Positions 42,360-51,263 of a stretch of DNA of 64,000 bases are shown piece after piece (position 1 is the first letter of the stretch; each line of letters begins with the position of its first letter). A program made the position numbers and the translations under genes. The stretch is from NCBI GenBank assembly GCA_964561145.1, contig CAZLNZ010000008.1:1-64000 (forward strand), read 5' to 3'. The notes under the pieces were generated by a model. The model saw nothing but the letters and a program-made list of their open reading frames with translations. It did not search any database and was not told the origin of the DNA. This DNA comes from RUG14300 sp964561145 (lineage in GTDB: Bacteria > Bacillota > Clostridia > Christensenellales > CAG-1252).

Positions 42360-44081
42360 TTACGTGTTTTCTAATTCCTTATGGGGATTTACCTTTACCT
42401 CGATGCCTTTGAAATCGGTATATATTACTTGCCCTTTACCCCCACCGGGGAGATGTTTAACAAATCTGGCTTCACAGTAGTTAACTGTCGCTTTTCCGCT
42501 TGACTGCCTTTCCGAATAGTATCCGGCAATTTCTGCCGCTACTTCTATGACCTTATCGGGAACGGCTCTCCCTTCATTTTTGATTATAACATGAGAGCCG
42601 TGAGCATCTTTTGCATGGAGCCATATGTCCTTTGGCTTTGCAGAAAATGTCAACCGATCATTTTCTATGTTATTCTTACCACAGACTATCGTATATCCCA
42701 TATATGAGAAGGAGTGTATAACCGGAAGCGGTTTCGATACCTTCTTTGCGGTTTTCTTATTTTTCTTTTCCGTCAGTATACCAATCGATATAAGTTCTTC
42801 CTTTATCCCGTCCAAGTCCTTAACCGTTACGCATAAGTCTAAAGAGGTTTTTATAGAATTCAAGTAATCGAGCTTATTTTCAAGCTCGATTGCCTGTTGT
42901 GTGGAGAATTCGATAGTTCTTTTTTGCTTTGAATACTTCTTAAATAATGCCTGTGCGTTTTCTTGTGGGGTTAATAGCGGATCAAGTGGAATTCGTACTA
43001 TTTCTCCGCTATTGTAGTCTACAGCATCAAAGTATTTCATTCCTCTTGTAATCATGTAGATATAATTTGTAATCATTTCACCTCTAAAGCGAAGTGTATC
43101 ATAGTCCTTACAAGCAATTATCCTTTCTCTTGCAGAAGATAAGGCTTTTTCTGTCTTTTTTATCGCAGTTCTTAATGCGTGATAAAGTTCTTTGCTTTCG
43201 TTGTTTAGTCTTGTAATTCTATCCTTTTCCAGACAGCATTCCTTTACCGCCCGGTTCAATGAATCCGTTTCAATAAAGGTGTGTGGAAGTGAATGATAGG
43301 GGAAAATAAAGAAATCACTAGGATTTCCCGATACCATAGATATGCAAGGATGATAGTCGTCGTATTCGTTAATATTGTATAGTTTGTTAATTTCTTCGGA
43401 TAATAGTGCTGCTTGTTTCTCGTCAAGCTCGTATGCATTGGTAAGCTCTAATCTGAAAAGTAGTTCTGCTACAGTTTGGCTCGAGAAACCGACTACATTC
43501 GATGTTATATAATTTGCCAAATTACCGCCGTTGAAGTTGATGAAAAGCTCTATAAGTGCATCTTTATCTGTTGGCTTCAGGCGTTCGTTGTCGGGTAAAG
43601 TATATTTTACTTTCGGAAGAATACATCTAAAAGAATTCTCGGGAGAAATGTGCCGTAGAGCTTCAGATATAATACCGTTTTCTTCACAAAGTATTATATT
43701 GCTATATCTTCCCATTAGTTCTATATAAAGGGTATTTGAAATTTCATCCGACATCTCATTTTTACCCTTGAGTTTAATGCAGATTATTCTATCGAATCCA
43801 ACTGTGGAGAAGGATTCTATTTTTGCACCGATTAATCTTTTGCGTAAATGCATTAAGAAGGGCGGAGCAACATAAGGATTATCCTTTTTTTCGGAGGTTA
43901 AATGAATTCTAGGGCTGTTTGAATTAACCGATACAACTAAAATGTAATTGATCCTATTATTGTGTATATAAAAAGTAACCTCGTCTTTTTCGGGTTGATT
44001 GATTTTTTCTATTCTTCCGCCAACAAGCTTTTCTCCGAGTTCGTTGGCAAGAGCATTGATTGTGTACATATCATTAGGCAT
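42360..44081 (-). CDS. rqcH: Ribosome quality-control NFACT protein RqcH (Rqc2 homolog)
   Basis: A 573-residue NFACT protein that adds C-terminal alanine tails to stalled chains on 50S subunits. The N-terminal NFACT-N domain begins MYTINALANELGEKLVGGRIEKINQP and contains the conserved Asp-Arg of VGFDRIICIKLKG. HhH and coiled-coil parts follow (about 270-430). The C-terminal NFACT-R domain has the DIWLHAKDAHGSHVIIKNEGR motif. No Shine-Dalgarno precedes the ATG; a near-consensus promoter ends 6 nt before it. Divergent from tig, which also acts on nascent chains. Confidence 0.94.
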   Translation of the reverse strand: MPNDMYTINALANELGEKLVGGRIEKINQPEKDEVTFYIHNNRINYILVVSVNSNSPRIHLTSEKKDNPYVAPPFLMHLRKRLIGAKIESFSTVGFDRIICIKLKGKNEMSDEISNTLYIELMGRYSNIILCEENGIISEALRHISPENSFRCILPKVKYTLPDNERLKPTDKDALIELFINFNGGNLANYITSNVVGFSSQTVAELLFRLELTNAYELDEKQAALLSEEINKLYNINEYDDYHPCISMVSGNPSDFFIFPYHSLPHTFIETDSLNRAVKECCLEKDRITRLNNESKELYHALRTAIKKTEKALSSARERIIACKDYDTLRFRGEMITNYIYMITRGMKYFDAVDYNSGEIVRIPLDPLLTPQENAQALFKKYSKQKRTIEFSTQQAIELENKLDYLNSIKTSLDLCVTVKDLDGIKEELISIGILTEKKNKKTAKKVSKPLPVIHSFSYMGYTIVCGKNNIENDRLTFSAKPKDIWLHAKDAHGSHVIIKNEGRAVPDKVIEVAAEIAGYYSERQSSGKATVNYCEARFVKHLPGGGKGQVIYTDFKGIEVKVNPHKELENT

Positions 44082-44087
44082 ACTTTT

Positions 44088-44116
44088 ATTATAACGGCAC
44101 TGAAGAGTTTTGACAA
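44088..44116 (-). promoter_or_regulatory. Near-consensus promoter abutting the rqcH start codon
   Basis: On the minus strand: TTGTCA (44116-44111), 17-bp spacer, TATAAT (44093-44088), then AAAAGT and the ATG. The expected start site is the A of the start codon. Confidence 0.82.
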
Positions 44117-44200
44117 TAGTTAAATGTAACTTTTAAGTTTTTCTTATCCGCAATTAAGGGATTTTTTCTAAAAGAAATGAAAAATCCACGTATTAATTTG

Positions 44201-44229
44201 TTGTCAAAAAGCGGTTAATATGTTAAACT
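44201..44229 (+). promoter_or_regulatory. Promoter for tig
   Basis: TTGTCA (44201-44206), 17-bp spacer, TAAACT (44224-44229). The start would be near 44236, with a leader that includes the GGAGG at 44280-44284. Confidence 0.65.
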
Positions 44230-44290
44230 ATATGCTGATAAAATATAATGAGTAACTGTGGATTGTATTTCACAGATTCGGAGGACAATA

Positions 44291-45691
44291 ATGAGCAACG
44301 AAGAAAGAGAAGCAAACGGCGTAGTAGAAAATCAAGAGCAAAATGATGCTTTTACCCCTGTTGTTTCAATCAGAAACGTAGATTATCCCTTTGCCTACAA
44401 TATCGAGCAAGTAGATAGTTTTACAAAGAAATACTTTATTAAAGTAGATGGTGAATTGTATACCGCTTTAGAGCGTGAAGTTTATTTTAAGACCAAGGGC
44501 AAGTATTCTGTACCCGGTTTCCGTAAGGGCAAGGCTCCTATGGCTAGCATTAAGAACTATTACGGCACCTCTTGCTTTATTCAAGATACAATTGACGAGG
44601 CTATTGACGAAATGTACAGAGTTTTATATAGACCTGTTTTTGTCAGCAGCAAAATGGCTTGCTCTCCCGATGTAGAGATTAAGAGCATAGGTCAAGGTGA
44701 GTTCGAGTTCGCTTATATCATCACTAGCTATGCAGAAGTAGAAAACCTTGTTTATAAGGATGTTGAGTATAAAGGTACTAAAATCGAAGGTGTTCAAGAA
44801 GAGATTTATCAACAAAAACTCGATTCTGCACGTGATAATGCCGGCTACTGGCAAGAAATCACAGATAGACCTGTTGCCAATGGCGATACCGCTAATATCG
44901 ATTATTGCGGTAAGTTTGACGGTGTTGCATTCGAGGGCGGCACAAGTGAAGGTTATGATTTAGTTCTTGGTTCCAATTCCTTTATCCCCGGCTTTGAAGA
45001 TCAAGTTTGCGGTATGAACGTCGGTGAAACAAAGGACATTGTTGTTTCCTTCCCCGAAGATTATGGTTATGCCGATTATCAAGGAAAAGAGGCAGTGTTT
45101 ACAGTTAAACTCAATTCCGCAAAGGTTAAGATTTTACCCGAACTTAATGATGAGTTCGCTAAGGATGTAAGTGACTTCGATACATTTGAAGAGCTTAAGG
45201 CATCTTATCAAGAAAAGGCAGCAGAAGAGGCTCAAACACGTGTTAAAAATGCAAACGAGCAATCGTTGATCAACGCCATTGTTGATGCTAATAGTTACGA
45301 GCTTCCCGAAAAAGCTATTGAAGAGCTCGCAGACGGCAGAGTTTCCGATTTTGAGACCAGATTGGCCAGCAGCTCCTTGACTCTTGACGCTTATCTCGGA
45401 TACATTGGTCTTACACACGAGGAGTTTGTTGAAAGACAAAAGCAAGATGTTTTAAGAGAAGAAAAGCAAAATATGATTTTATCGGCTATTGTTGAGGCTG
45501 AAGACATCAAGGTAGAAGATAACGAGGTTGAAGACAGAATTAAGGCTAATGCTGAAAAGGCCGGAAAAGATATTGAAGAGTATCGTAAAGAGGTTGATGC
45601 TCGTGAAGCTCAATATATCTATTCTCAAATAATCAGCGAGAAGCTTATTACACGCTTGGTTGAGTTGAACAAGATAGTTTACCAAGACTAA
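44291..45691 (+). CDS. tig: Trigger factor (ribosome-associated chaperone)
   Basis: A 466-residue chaperone and peptidyl-prolyl isomerase that binds nascent chains at the ribosome exit. The ribosome-docking signature GFRKGKAPM is at about 80-88. The FKBP domain (about 185-275) has GDTANIDYCGKFDGVAFEGG and GSNSFIPGFEDQVCGMNVGE. The C-terminal helical arms follow. An upstream in-frame ATG exists, but ATG 44291 has GGAGG at proper spacing. An acidic N-terminal extension of about 25 residues precedes the usual start of the family. Confidence 0.95.
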   Translation: MSNEEREANGVVENQEQNDAFTPVVSIRNVDYPFAYNIEQVDSFTKKYFIKVDGELYTALEREVYFKTKGKYSVPGFRKGKAPMASIKNYYGTSCFIQDTIDEAIDEMYRVLYRPVFVSSKMACSPDVEIKSIGQGEFEFAYIITSYAEVENLVYKDVEYKGTKIEGVQEEIYQQKLDSARDNAGYWQEITDRPVANGDTANIDYCGKFDGVAFEGGTSEGYDLVLGSNSFIPGFEDQVCGMNVGETKDIVVSFPEDYGYADYQGKEAVFTVKLNSAKVKILPELNDEFAKDVSDFDTFEELKASYQEKAAEEAQTRVKNANEQSLINAIVDANSYELPEKAIEELADGRVSDFETRLASSSLTLDAYLGYIGLTHEEFVERQKQDVLREEKQNMILSAIVEAEDIKVEDNEVEDRIKANAEKAGKDIEEYRKEVDAREAQYIYSQIISEKLITRLVELNKIVYQD

Positions 45692-45723
45692 TTTAAGTTT
45701 TTAAGACTTATATTTTGTTTTTT

Positions 45724-45759
45724 AGCCGTTTTCTCTAATATTTTTGGGAAAACGGCTTT
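45724..45759 (+). terminator. Hairpin after tig
   Basis: AGCCGTTTTC (45724-45733) pairs with GAAAACGGCT (45748-45757), followed by only a short TTTA. The right arm overlaps the -35 of the clpP promoter, so termination may be partial. Confidence 0.65.
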
Positions 45760-45772
45760 ACCATCGTATAAT
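45744..45772 (+). promoter_or_regulatory. Likely promoter for clpP
   Basis: TTGGGA (45744-45749), 17-bp spacer, TATAAT (45767-45772), leaving a leader of about 32 nt with AAGGAG before the ATG at 45811. Confidence 0.6.
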
Positions 45773-45810
45773 TAGGACATAATTGTTAATAACATAGAAG
45801 GAGAAATATT

Positions 45811-46401
45811 ATGAAAGATAAATTGACATTAATACCTAGCGTATCAGAAAAAAACGGGGAATTTAGAGGTGATATTTTCTCCAGAATGTTGGATGATAGA
45901 ATTGTTTTTTTAACCGGTGAAATCGATTCACAAGTTGCAGAGCTTGTCGTAGCAGAACTTTTATATCTGGAAGGGAAGGATCCCGATAAGGATATTTCTT
46001 TATATATCAACAGTCCCGGCGGTATGGTATCGGCAGGACTTGCAATTCACGATACTATGAAATATATTAGATGCGATGTCTCGACCATATGTATCGGTGA
46101 GGCATGCTCGATGGGTGCTTTTCTTTTAGCAAGCGGAACCAAAGGTAAGAGATATGCTCTTCCCAATAGCGAAGTAATGATTCACCAAGTTTTGAGCGGA
46201 TATCAAGGTCAAGCTTCCGATCTTGAAATCCATACAAGACATACCCTTAGATTGAAAGAGAAAATGAATCGCCTTCTTTCCGAATATACAGGGAAGCCTT
46301 ATGAGAAAATTGTCGAGGATACCGATAGAGATCACTTCCTCACGGCAGAAGAGGCATTAGAATACGGAATTATCGATGCGATATTTGAAAGCAGAAATTA
46401 G
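45811..46401 (+). CDS. clpP: ATP-dependent Clp protease proteolytic subunit
   Basis: A 196-residue serine protease that forms the ClpP double heptamer. The catalytic Ser is in GEACSMGAFLLASG (about 101), the His in EVMIHQVLSGYQGQASD (about 126) and the Asp in DTDRDHFLTAEEAL (about 175). Shine-Dalgarno AAGGAG. clpX begins 3 nt after the stop. Confidence 0.97.
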   Translation: MKDKLTLIPSVSEKNGEFRGDIFSRMLDDRIVFLTGEIDSQVAELVVAELLYLEGKDPDKDISLYINSPGGMVSAGLAIHDTMKYIRCDVSTICIGEACSMGAFLLASGTKGKRYALPNSEVMIHQVLSGYQGQASDLEIHTRHTLRLKEKMNRLLSEYTGKPYEKIVEDTDRDHFLTAEEALEYGIIDAIFESRN

Positions 46402-46404
46402 TGT

Positions 46405-47628
46405 ATGAGTTTAAAATCGGAATATTATTGTGCATTTTGTAACGGAACAGAGGATCGAGTTGGCACCCTTATCAAGGGTGTTAATCCTATTTATATTTGT
46501 CAATCTTGTGCTAAGATTTGTTATGATACCTTGACTAATATCGAGCATGAAAGGGCAAACCGTGATACTTTGAATTTACTTAAACCCGAGGAGATTAAGG
46601 CTAAACTCGATGAGTATGTTGTCGGTCAAGATTTGGCAAAGAAGGCATTGTCTGTTGCCGTATATAACCATTATAAGAGAATAAGCACCAAGCTACCCGA
46701 TGACGACGTGGTTCTTGAGAAAAGCAACGTTCTTTTGTTGGGACCTACCGGTAGCGGTAAAACCTTGCTTGCAAAAACCTTGGCTAATATCTTGAACGTT
46801 CCATTCGCAGTTGCGGATGCAACCTCCTTAACAGAGGCAGGATATGTCGGTGAGGATGTTGAGAATATCCTTTTAAGCCTTATCAAAGCCGCAAACTGGG
46901 ACATTAAAAGAGCTGAAAGAGGTATTATCTATATCGATGAGATCGATAAGCTCGCAAGACGTGGTAACAGCACCTCTATAACTCGTGACGTCAGCGGTGA
47001 AGGTGTACAGCAAGCTCTTTTGAAAATAATAGAGAGCACAGTTGCCAACGTTCCCCCTGAAGGCGGAAGAAAACATCCTCAACAAGAGTATATTCAAATA
47101 GATACTACTAATATCCTATTCATTATCGGTGGCGCTTTTGTCGGTATCGATAAGGTTATCAAGAAGCGAAAGGTTGAGAGCAATGTCGGTTTCGGTGCTC
47201 GTGTCGTAAGTGAAAAGGATAATGACTATGCCGAATTGATTAAGGAAATTCAACCGGATGATTTGGTAAAATACGGATTGATTCCAGAGTTTGTAGGAAG
47301 AGTTCCCGTCGTTGTCGGATTGAATCCTCTCGATCAAGATGCTTTGGTCAAAATATTAACTGAGCCTAAAAACGCTATAGTTAAGCAATATATAAAAATG
47401 TTCAAGTTCGATAATATCGAGTTAGTATACGAAGAGGATGCTGTAAAAGCTATTGCCGATAAAGCCATTGCCCTGAAAACAGGGGCTAGAGGTTTAAGGG
47501 CTATACTCGAAAATGTTATGCTTGAGATATCCTTTAGTCTACCTAGTGAAGCCGATGTTTCCAAGGTTATTATTACAAAGGATGTCATTGAAAATAATGC
47601 GGAGCCTATTATTATAAGAAATGAATAA
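46405..47628 (+). CDS. clpX: Clp protease ATP-binding subunit ClpX
   Basis: A 407-residue AAA+ unfoldase. The N-terminal C4 zinc-binding domain has YCAFCNGTED and ICQSCAKICYD. Walker A is GPTGSGKTLLAKTLA (about 112-126), Walker B IIYIDEIDKLAR, and the IGF-type ClpP-docking loop is represented by NVGFGARV (about 270), where IGF has become VGF. The substrate pore loop GYVGEDV is intact. It overlaps lon by 8 nt. Confidence 0.97.
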   Translation: MSLKSEYYCAFCNGTEDRVGTLIKGVNPIYICQSCAKICYDTLTNIEHERANRDTLNLLKPEEIKAKLDEYVVGQDLAKKALSVAVYNHYKRISTKLPDDDVVLEKSNVLLLGPTGSGKTLLAKTLANILNVPFAVADATSLTEAGYVGEDVENILLSLIKAANWDIKRAERGIIYIDEIDKLARRGNSTSITRDVSGEGVQQALLKIIESTVANVPPEGGRKHPQQEYIQIDTTNILFIIGGAFVGIDKVIKKRKVESNVGFGARVVSEKDNDYAELIKEIQPDDLVKYGLIPEFVGRVPVVVGLNPLDQDALVKILTEPKNAIVKQYIKMFKFDNIELVYEEDAVKAIADKAIALKTGARGLRAILENVMLEISFSLPSEADVSKVIITKDVIENNAEPIIIRNE

Positions 47629-49894
47629 TAAATCTAGTTATCCAATCATTATCGAGGGAAGAGCCGTTCTTTTCGAGAATAGTCTTTCCAAGATTAATGT
47701 TTGCGGTCGTCAAAGAATCGCAGATATAGTTACAAGACTTCTTTCCGAACATTTATTTGTTTCGGGTATTTTTGAGTATGATGGTGCGGTCTACGGAACT
47801 CTTTGCGAATATAATAGATTCGTTAACAGAGAGGATTTTTTTGTTATTAGCTTGCGTGCTCTCAATAGAGTTAAGATAGTAGAGCTCCATAAAGCGGAAA
47901 GTATTTTCGATTTAGATGAAGTCGTTGTTGAAGAGTGTCCTTATGTTGCAAGTGAGATTACGCCCAATATGCTTTCGGATATTTCTGTCATAAATTCCAT
48001 TATAGGAAAGCTTTCCACTAAAAAGGAAATGGCAACGCTTTTCTCAAACATTGAAGAACTTACTGCTAATAATATCTGGGAGTGGACTAATAAATATGCC
48101 GAGCTTTTTAAGAGTAACAATCCCGAGATAGTTTTTGCAACAAGCGATGATGAAATTCGTCTTTCCGAATTGAGGATTGCTCTTGAAGCCAGAGAAGCTC
48201 AATACCAGGTTGAAAAGGAGTTTAATAGAGAGGTCAACGAGAGTATTAACCAAGATCAACGAGAGTATTTCTTGAGAGAACAGCTTAAGGTTATCAATAA
48301 AATGCTATACGGTGAGACCACCAATGACGAGTATAGGGAAAAAATTGAAAAGCTCAATGCTCCGGAATCGGTTAAAGAAAAATTGAATGCCGAACTCAAT
48401 AAAGTTATTGGAATGCAATCAGGAACACCTGAGGCATATGTTTCTCGTAATTACATAGATACTGTTTGTGCTCTTCCTTGGGGAATTTACTCGAAAGAGA
48501 ATAACTCTCTTGCCAATGCAAGAAAGGTGCTCGACGAGGACCACTACGGCATAGATGACGTCAAGGAAAGGATAATGGAGTTTTTGGCAATACATAAGTT
48601 GGTATCTAATAAAAAAGGAAACATCCTTTGCTTCTATGGTCCCCCGGGAACAGGTAAAACTTCCGTTGTAAAATCCATTGCAAGAGCTTTAAACCGTAAA
48701 TATGTTAGGTTAAGTCTCGGTGGTGTACACGATGAGGCTGAAATTAGAGGTCATAGAAGAACGTATATCGGAGCTTTAGCCGGCAAAATCATTACTTCCA
48801 TTCGTGATGCGGGAACAATGAATCCTGTATTTCTTATGGATGAGGTCGATAAGCTTTCAAGCGACTTAAAGGGTGATCCTGCAAGTGCTTTGCTTGAGGT
48901 TCTCGATCCAGAACAAAATAAAGCTTTTGTAGATAACTTTATCGATCTTCCTTTTGATTTATCCGAGGTTTTATTTATTACAACCGCTAACGACATTTCG
49001 ATGGTTAAAAAACCTCTTCTGGATAGAATGGAACTCATTGAAATGGGAAGTTACACGGCTGAGGAAAAGGAAGAAATCGCAATTAGACACCTTATTCCCA
49101 AACAAACCGCTGAACACGGTATTCCCGAAAACATGCTTACCTTCGATAGAGAGGCTGTAGGATATATAATTGACAGATATACTAGGGAAGCAGGCGTTAG
49201 AAGACTAGAGCAGGTTATTGCTAAGATTTGTCGTAAGGTTGCCGTAAAATTCGGTGATACCAAATTTGAGCCCTACAATATTACAAAAGAGATCGCAATA
49301 GGGTTGCTAGGGGCACCAAAGATCCCCGATGAGTGTAAGCGTAACGATGAAGTGGGTGTTATCACCGGACTTGCATACACGGAATACGGCGGTTGTACAC
49401 TTGAGATGGAATGTGTTTTGACACAAGGAAAGGGCAATCTTATTCTTACAGGTAGTCTTGGAGATGTTATGAAGGAAAGTGCCCAAGAAGCATTAACCTA
49501 TGTCAAGGCACACCAAGAAGAGTACGGAATCGATTCTTCATTGTTTGCACGTGATGTCCACGTTAATGCAACAGAAGGTGCAGTGCCTAAAGACGGTCCT
49601 AGTGCAGGTATCGCTTTGACAACTCTTATTTTATCTGCATTTACAGGTAAGAAAATTCGTGCCGATATCGCCTTGACCGGTGAGGTCACTTTATCGGGCA
49701 GAGTTCTTCCCATTGGCGGGGTTAAAGAAAAGACGATGGGAGCACTTCGCTACGGCATCAATAGAATAATCCTCCCGATTGCAAATAAAAGAGATGCGGA
49801 TGAACTCCCTCAATCTGTAAAAGATAAGGTTGACTTTATCTTTGTCGAGAATGTTAGAGAAGTCTTTGAGGTTATGCTGTATGAAAATAACTGA
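47621..49894 (+). CDS. lon: ATP-dependent protease Lon
   Basis: A 757-residue LonA. The N-terminal substrate domain (about 1-200) is followed by the coiled-coil with REYFLREQLKVINKMLYGE. The AAA+ module has Walker A GPPGTGKTSVVKSIA (about 340) and Walker B PVFLMDEVDKL. The protease domain has the catalytic Ser in KDGPSAGIALTT (about 661) and Lys in IGGVKEKTMGALR (about 704). The start overlaps clpX by 8 nt and the end overlaps engB by 14 nt. Confidence 0.97.
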   Translation: MNNKSSYPIIIEGRAVLFENSLSKINVCGRQRIADIVTRLLSEHLFVSGIFEYDGAVYGTLCEYNRFVNREDFFVISLRALNRVKIVELHKAESIFDLDEVVVEECPYVASEITPNMLSDISVINSIIGKLSTKKEMATLFSNIEELTANNIWEWTNKYAELFKSNNPEIVFATSDDEIRLSELRIALEAREAQYQVEKEFNREVNESINQDQREYFLREQLKVINKMLYGETTNDEYREKIEKLNAPESVKEKLNAELNKVIGMQSGTPEAYVSRNYIDTVCALPWGIYSKENNSLANARKVLDEDHYGIDDVKERIMEFLAIHKLVSNKKGNILCFYGPPGTGKTSVVKSIARALNRKYVRLSLGGVHDEAEIRGHRRTYIGALAGKIITSIRDAGTMNPVFLMDEVDKLSSDLKGDPASALLEVLDPEQNKAFVDNFIDLPFDLSEVLFITTANDISMVKKPLLDRMELIEMGSYTAEEKEEIAIRHLIPKQTAEHGIPENMLTFDREAVGYIIDRYTREAGVRRLEQVIAKICRKVAVKFGDTKFEPYNITKEIAIGLLGAPKIPDECKRNDEVGVITGLAYTEYGGCTLEMECVLTQGKGNLILTGSLGDVMKESAQEALTYVKAHQEEYGIDSSLFARDVHVNATEGAVPKDGPSAGIALTTLILSAFTGKKIRADIALTGEVTLSGRVLPIGGVKEKTMGALRYGINRIILPIANKRDADELPQSVKDKVDFIFVENVREVFEVMLYENN

Positions 49895-50477
49895 TGCTAA
49901 ATTTTTACAATCGGTAAGTGAAGGCTCGTTACCCGATTTCGGAACCGAGATTGCAGTGGTTGGACGTAGTAATGTCGGTAAAAGTTCTTTTATTAATTTT
50001 ATTACCGACCATGGCAAGCTCGCACGTACTTCTTCAACACCGGGCAGGACTCGGCTGATTAACTATTTTAGTATCAATCAAGGCGAATTTACATTGGTTG
50101 ACCTCCCCGGTTATGGTTACGCTCGAGTTTCCTTTGATGAAAAGGAAAAGTGGGGACGAATAATAGATAATTACTTGAAGAATAGTACTTCATTAAAGCA
50201 TGTGCTTATTATCACCGATATCAGAGTGGACAACTCTCCCTTGGATAAACAGATGCTTTCATACCTAGTACATTATTCAATCCCGTTTACGGTTATTGCA
50301 AATAAGGCGGATAAGGTTCCTAAGAGTAAGGTTTTTGCATATAAAAATAAAATAGCGTCAACTTTCGGAGTGGGCACTAGCAATGTTATAGCTGTTTCTT
50401 CTACCGAGAAAAAAGGTAAGGAAGAAGTTATGAAGCGTTTGGAGCAGATACTTACTGTTGTTGATGAGTTTGAATAG
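49881..50477 (+). CDS. engB: Ribosome biogenesis GTPase EngB/YsxC
   Basis: A 198-residue GTPase needed for 50S assembly. G1 GRSNVGKSS (28-36), G2 region with SSTPGRTR, G3 DLPGYGYARV, G4 NKADKVPKS, and G5 SSTEKKG are visible. The frame is open from 49830 inside lon, but ATG 49881 gives the family N-terminus (MKITDAKFLQSV). The clpP-clpX-lon-engB order is the one known from Bacillus. A terminator follows at 50518. Confidence 0.96.
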   Translation: MKITDAKFLQSVSEGSLPDFGTEIAVVGRSNVGKSSFINFITDHGKLARTSSTPGRTRLINYFSINQGEFTLVDLPGYGYARVSFDEKEKWGRIIDNYLKNSTSLKHVLIITDIRVDNSPLDKQMLSYLVHYSIPFTVIANKADKVPKSKVFAYKNKIASTFGVGTSNVIAVSSTEKKGKEEVMKRLEQILTVVDEFE

Positions 50478-50517
50478 GATACCATAAACTTCTTCTTGAA
50501 AAACGGAACAGATTAAA

Positions 50518-50550
50518 AGAGAGTGTAAAATTTTTATACACTCTCTTTTT
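50518..50550. terminator. Bidirectional terminator after engB
   Basis: AGAGAGTGTA (50518-50527) pairs with TACACTCTCT (50537-50546), followed by T; A residues precede the stem. It can serve engB and the convergent gene ending at 50578. Confidence 0.92.
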
Positions 50551-50577
50551 TGGTAATCTTTTTATTAATAATACTTT

Positions 50578-51210
50578 TTACTGTGGAAATAGCGGCAAGT
50601 CAAAGAATCCTTCGCATACTTCGTTTTGGAATTCTTGGCAAGGCGGTATATAGCAGTATCCGTAGGAAGGGACAAGCAAATCTACAACGGTTACTATCTT
50701 AATTATGACTGTGACACAAATTGTGGTGTTGAAGCTTGCATCTGTTAAGTAGTTGCCTACGGTGCTGACCGCATTAACAACTGCTTCGATTTCATATGGG
50801 ATTACCGATGCTTGCGGAATATGTAAAATAATATCTCTAGATACCGTTAATGTAGCTGTTCCGCTTGCTCTTGTTCCGTTTGCGTCTGTAAATACGACGG
50901 TCATCGGAATATCGACGTCGAATTGAAGTCTGGAGCAGCCGTTTCTATCGGTTAGCGGCGTTATTGTGAGATTCTTTATTGTTCCCCTCGAAGTTGAGCT
51001 TACAGCACTTATGTATGTAAATGGTACTGTTACGTTGGTGGGTGTGGTAGAGGTTAGATTTAAAGTCACATTTGATAGCGTTTCTTGCCTTATGCAGGCA
51101 TCGAACACCTTTCTAACCTCTATGCATACTTTTTCGCAAAGTCCTTGCTGCGGATTTCCGTTTATTGGTCCCGGCATACGATCCGGTCTTACATTATTTG
51201 AAAATGACAT
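50578..51210 (-). CDS. Hypothetical protein, possibly spore- or surface-associated
   Basis: A 210-residue protein with no signal peptide. After a Pro/Asn-rich start comes a conserved-looking CEKVCIEVRKVFDACIRQ segment (about 25-43). A long Thr/Ser/Val-rich beta part (about 45-190) and a Cys-containing tail (YCYIPPCQEFQNEVCEGFF) follow. The ATG at 51208-51210 is chosen because AGGAGG precedes it; the frame runs further upstream. The upstream CATATAAT resembles both a sigma-A and a mother-cell sigma-E -10 box. Clostridial spore-coat-like proteins often share the Cys-Val-Cys/Lys-Val-Phe-Asp style, but I cannot assign a family. Confidence 0.72.
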   Translation of the reverse strand: MSFSNNVRPDRMPGPINGNPQQGLCEKVCIEVRKVFDACIRQETLSNVTLNLTSTTPTNVTVPFTYISAVSSTSRGTIKNLTITPLTDRNGCSRLQFDVDIPMTVVFTDANGTRASGTATLTVSRDIILHIPQASVIPYEIEAVVNAVSTVGNYLTDASFNTTICVTVIIKIVTVVDLLVPSYGYCYIPPCQEFQNEVCEGFFDLPLFPQ

Positions 51211-51263
51211 GGTTAACCTCCTATTTTCTATTTGATTATATGATAGAAGGTTGAAGGTTGTTA

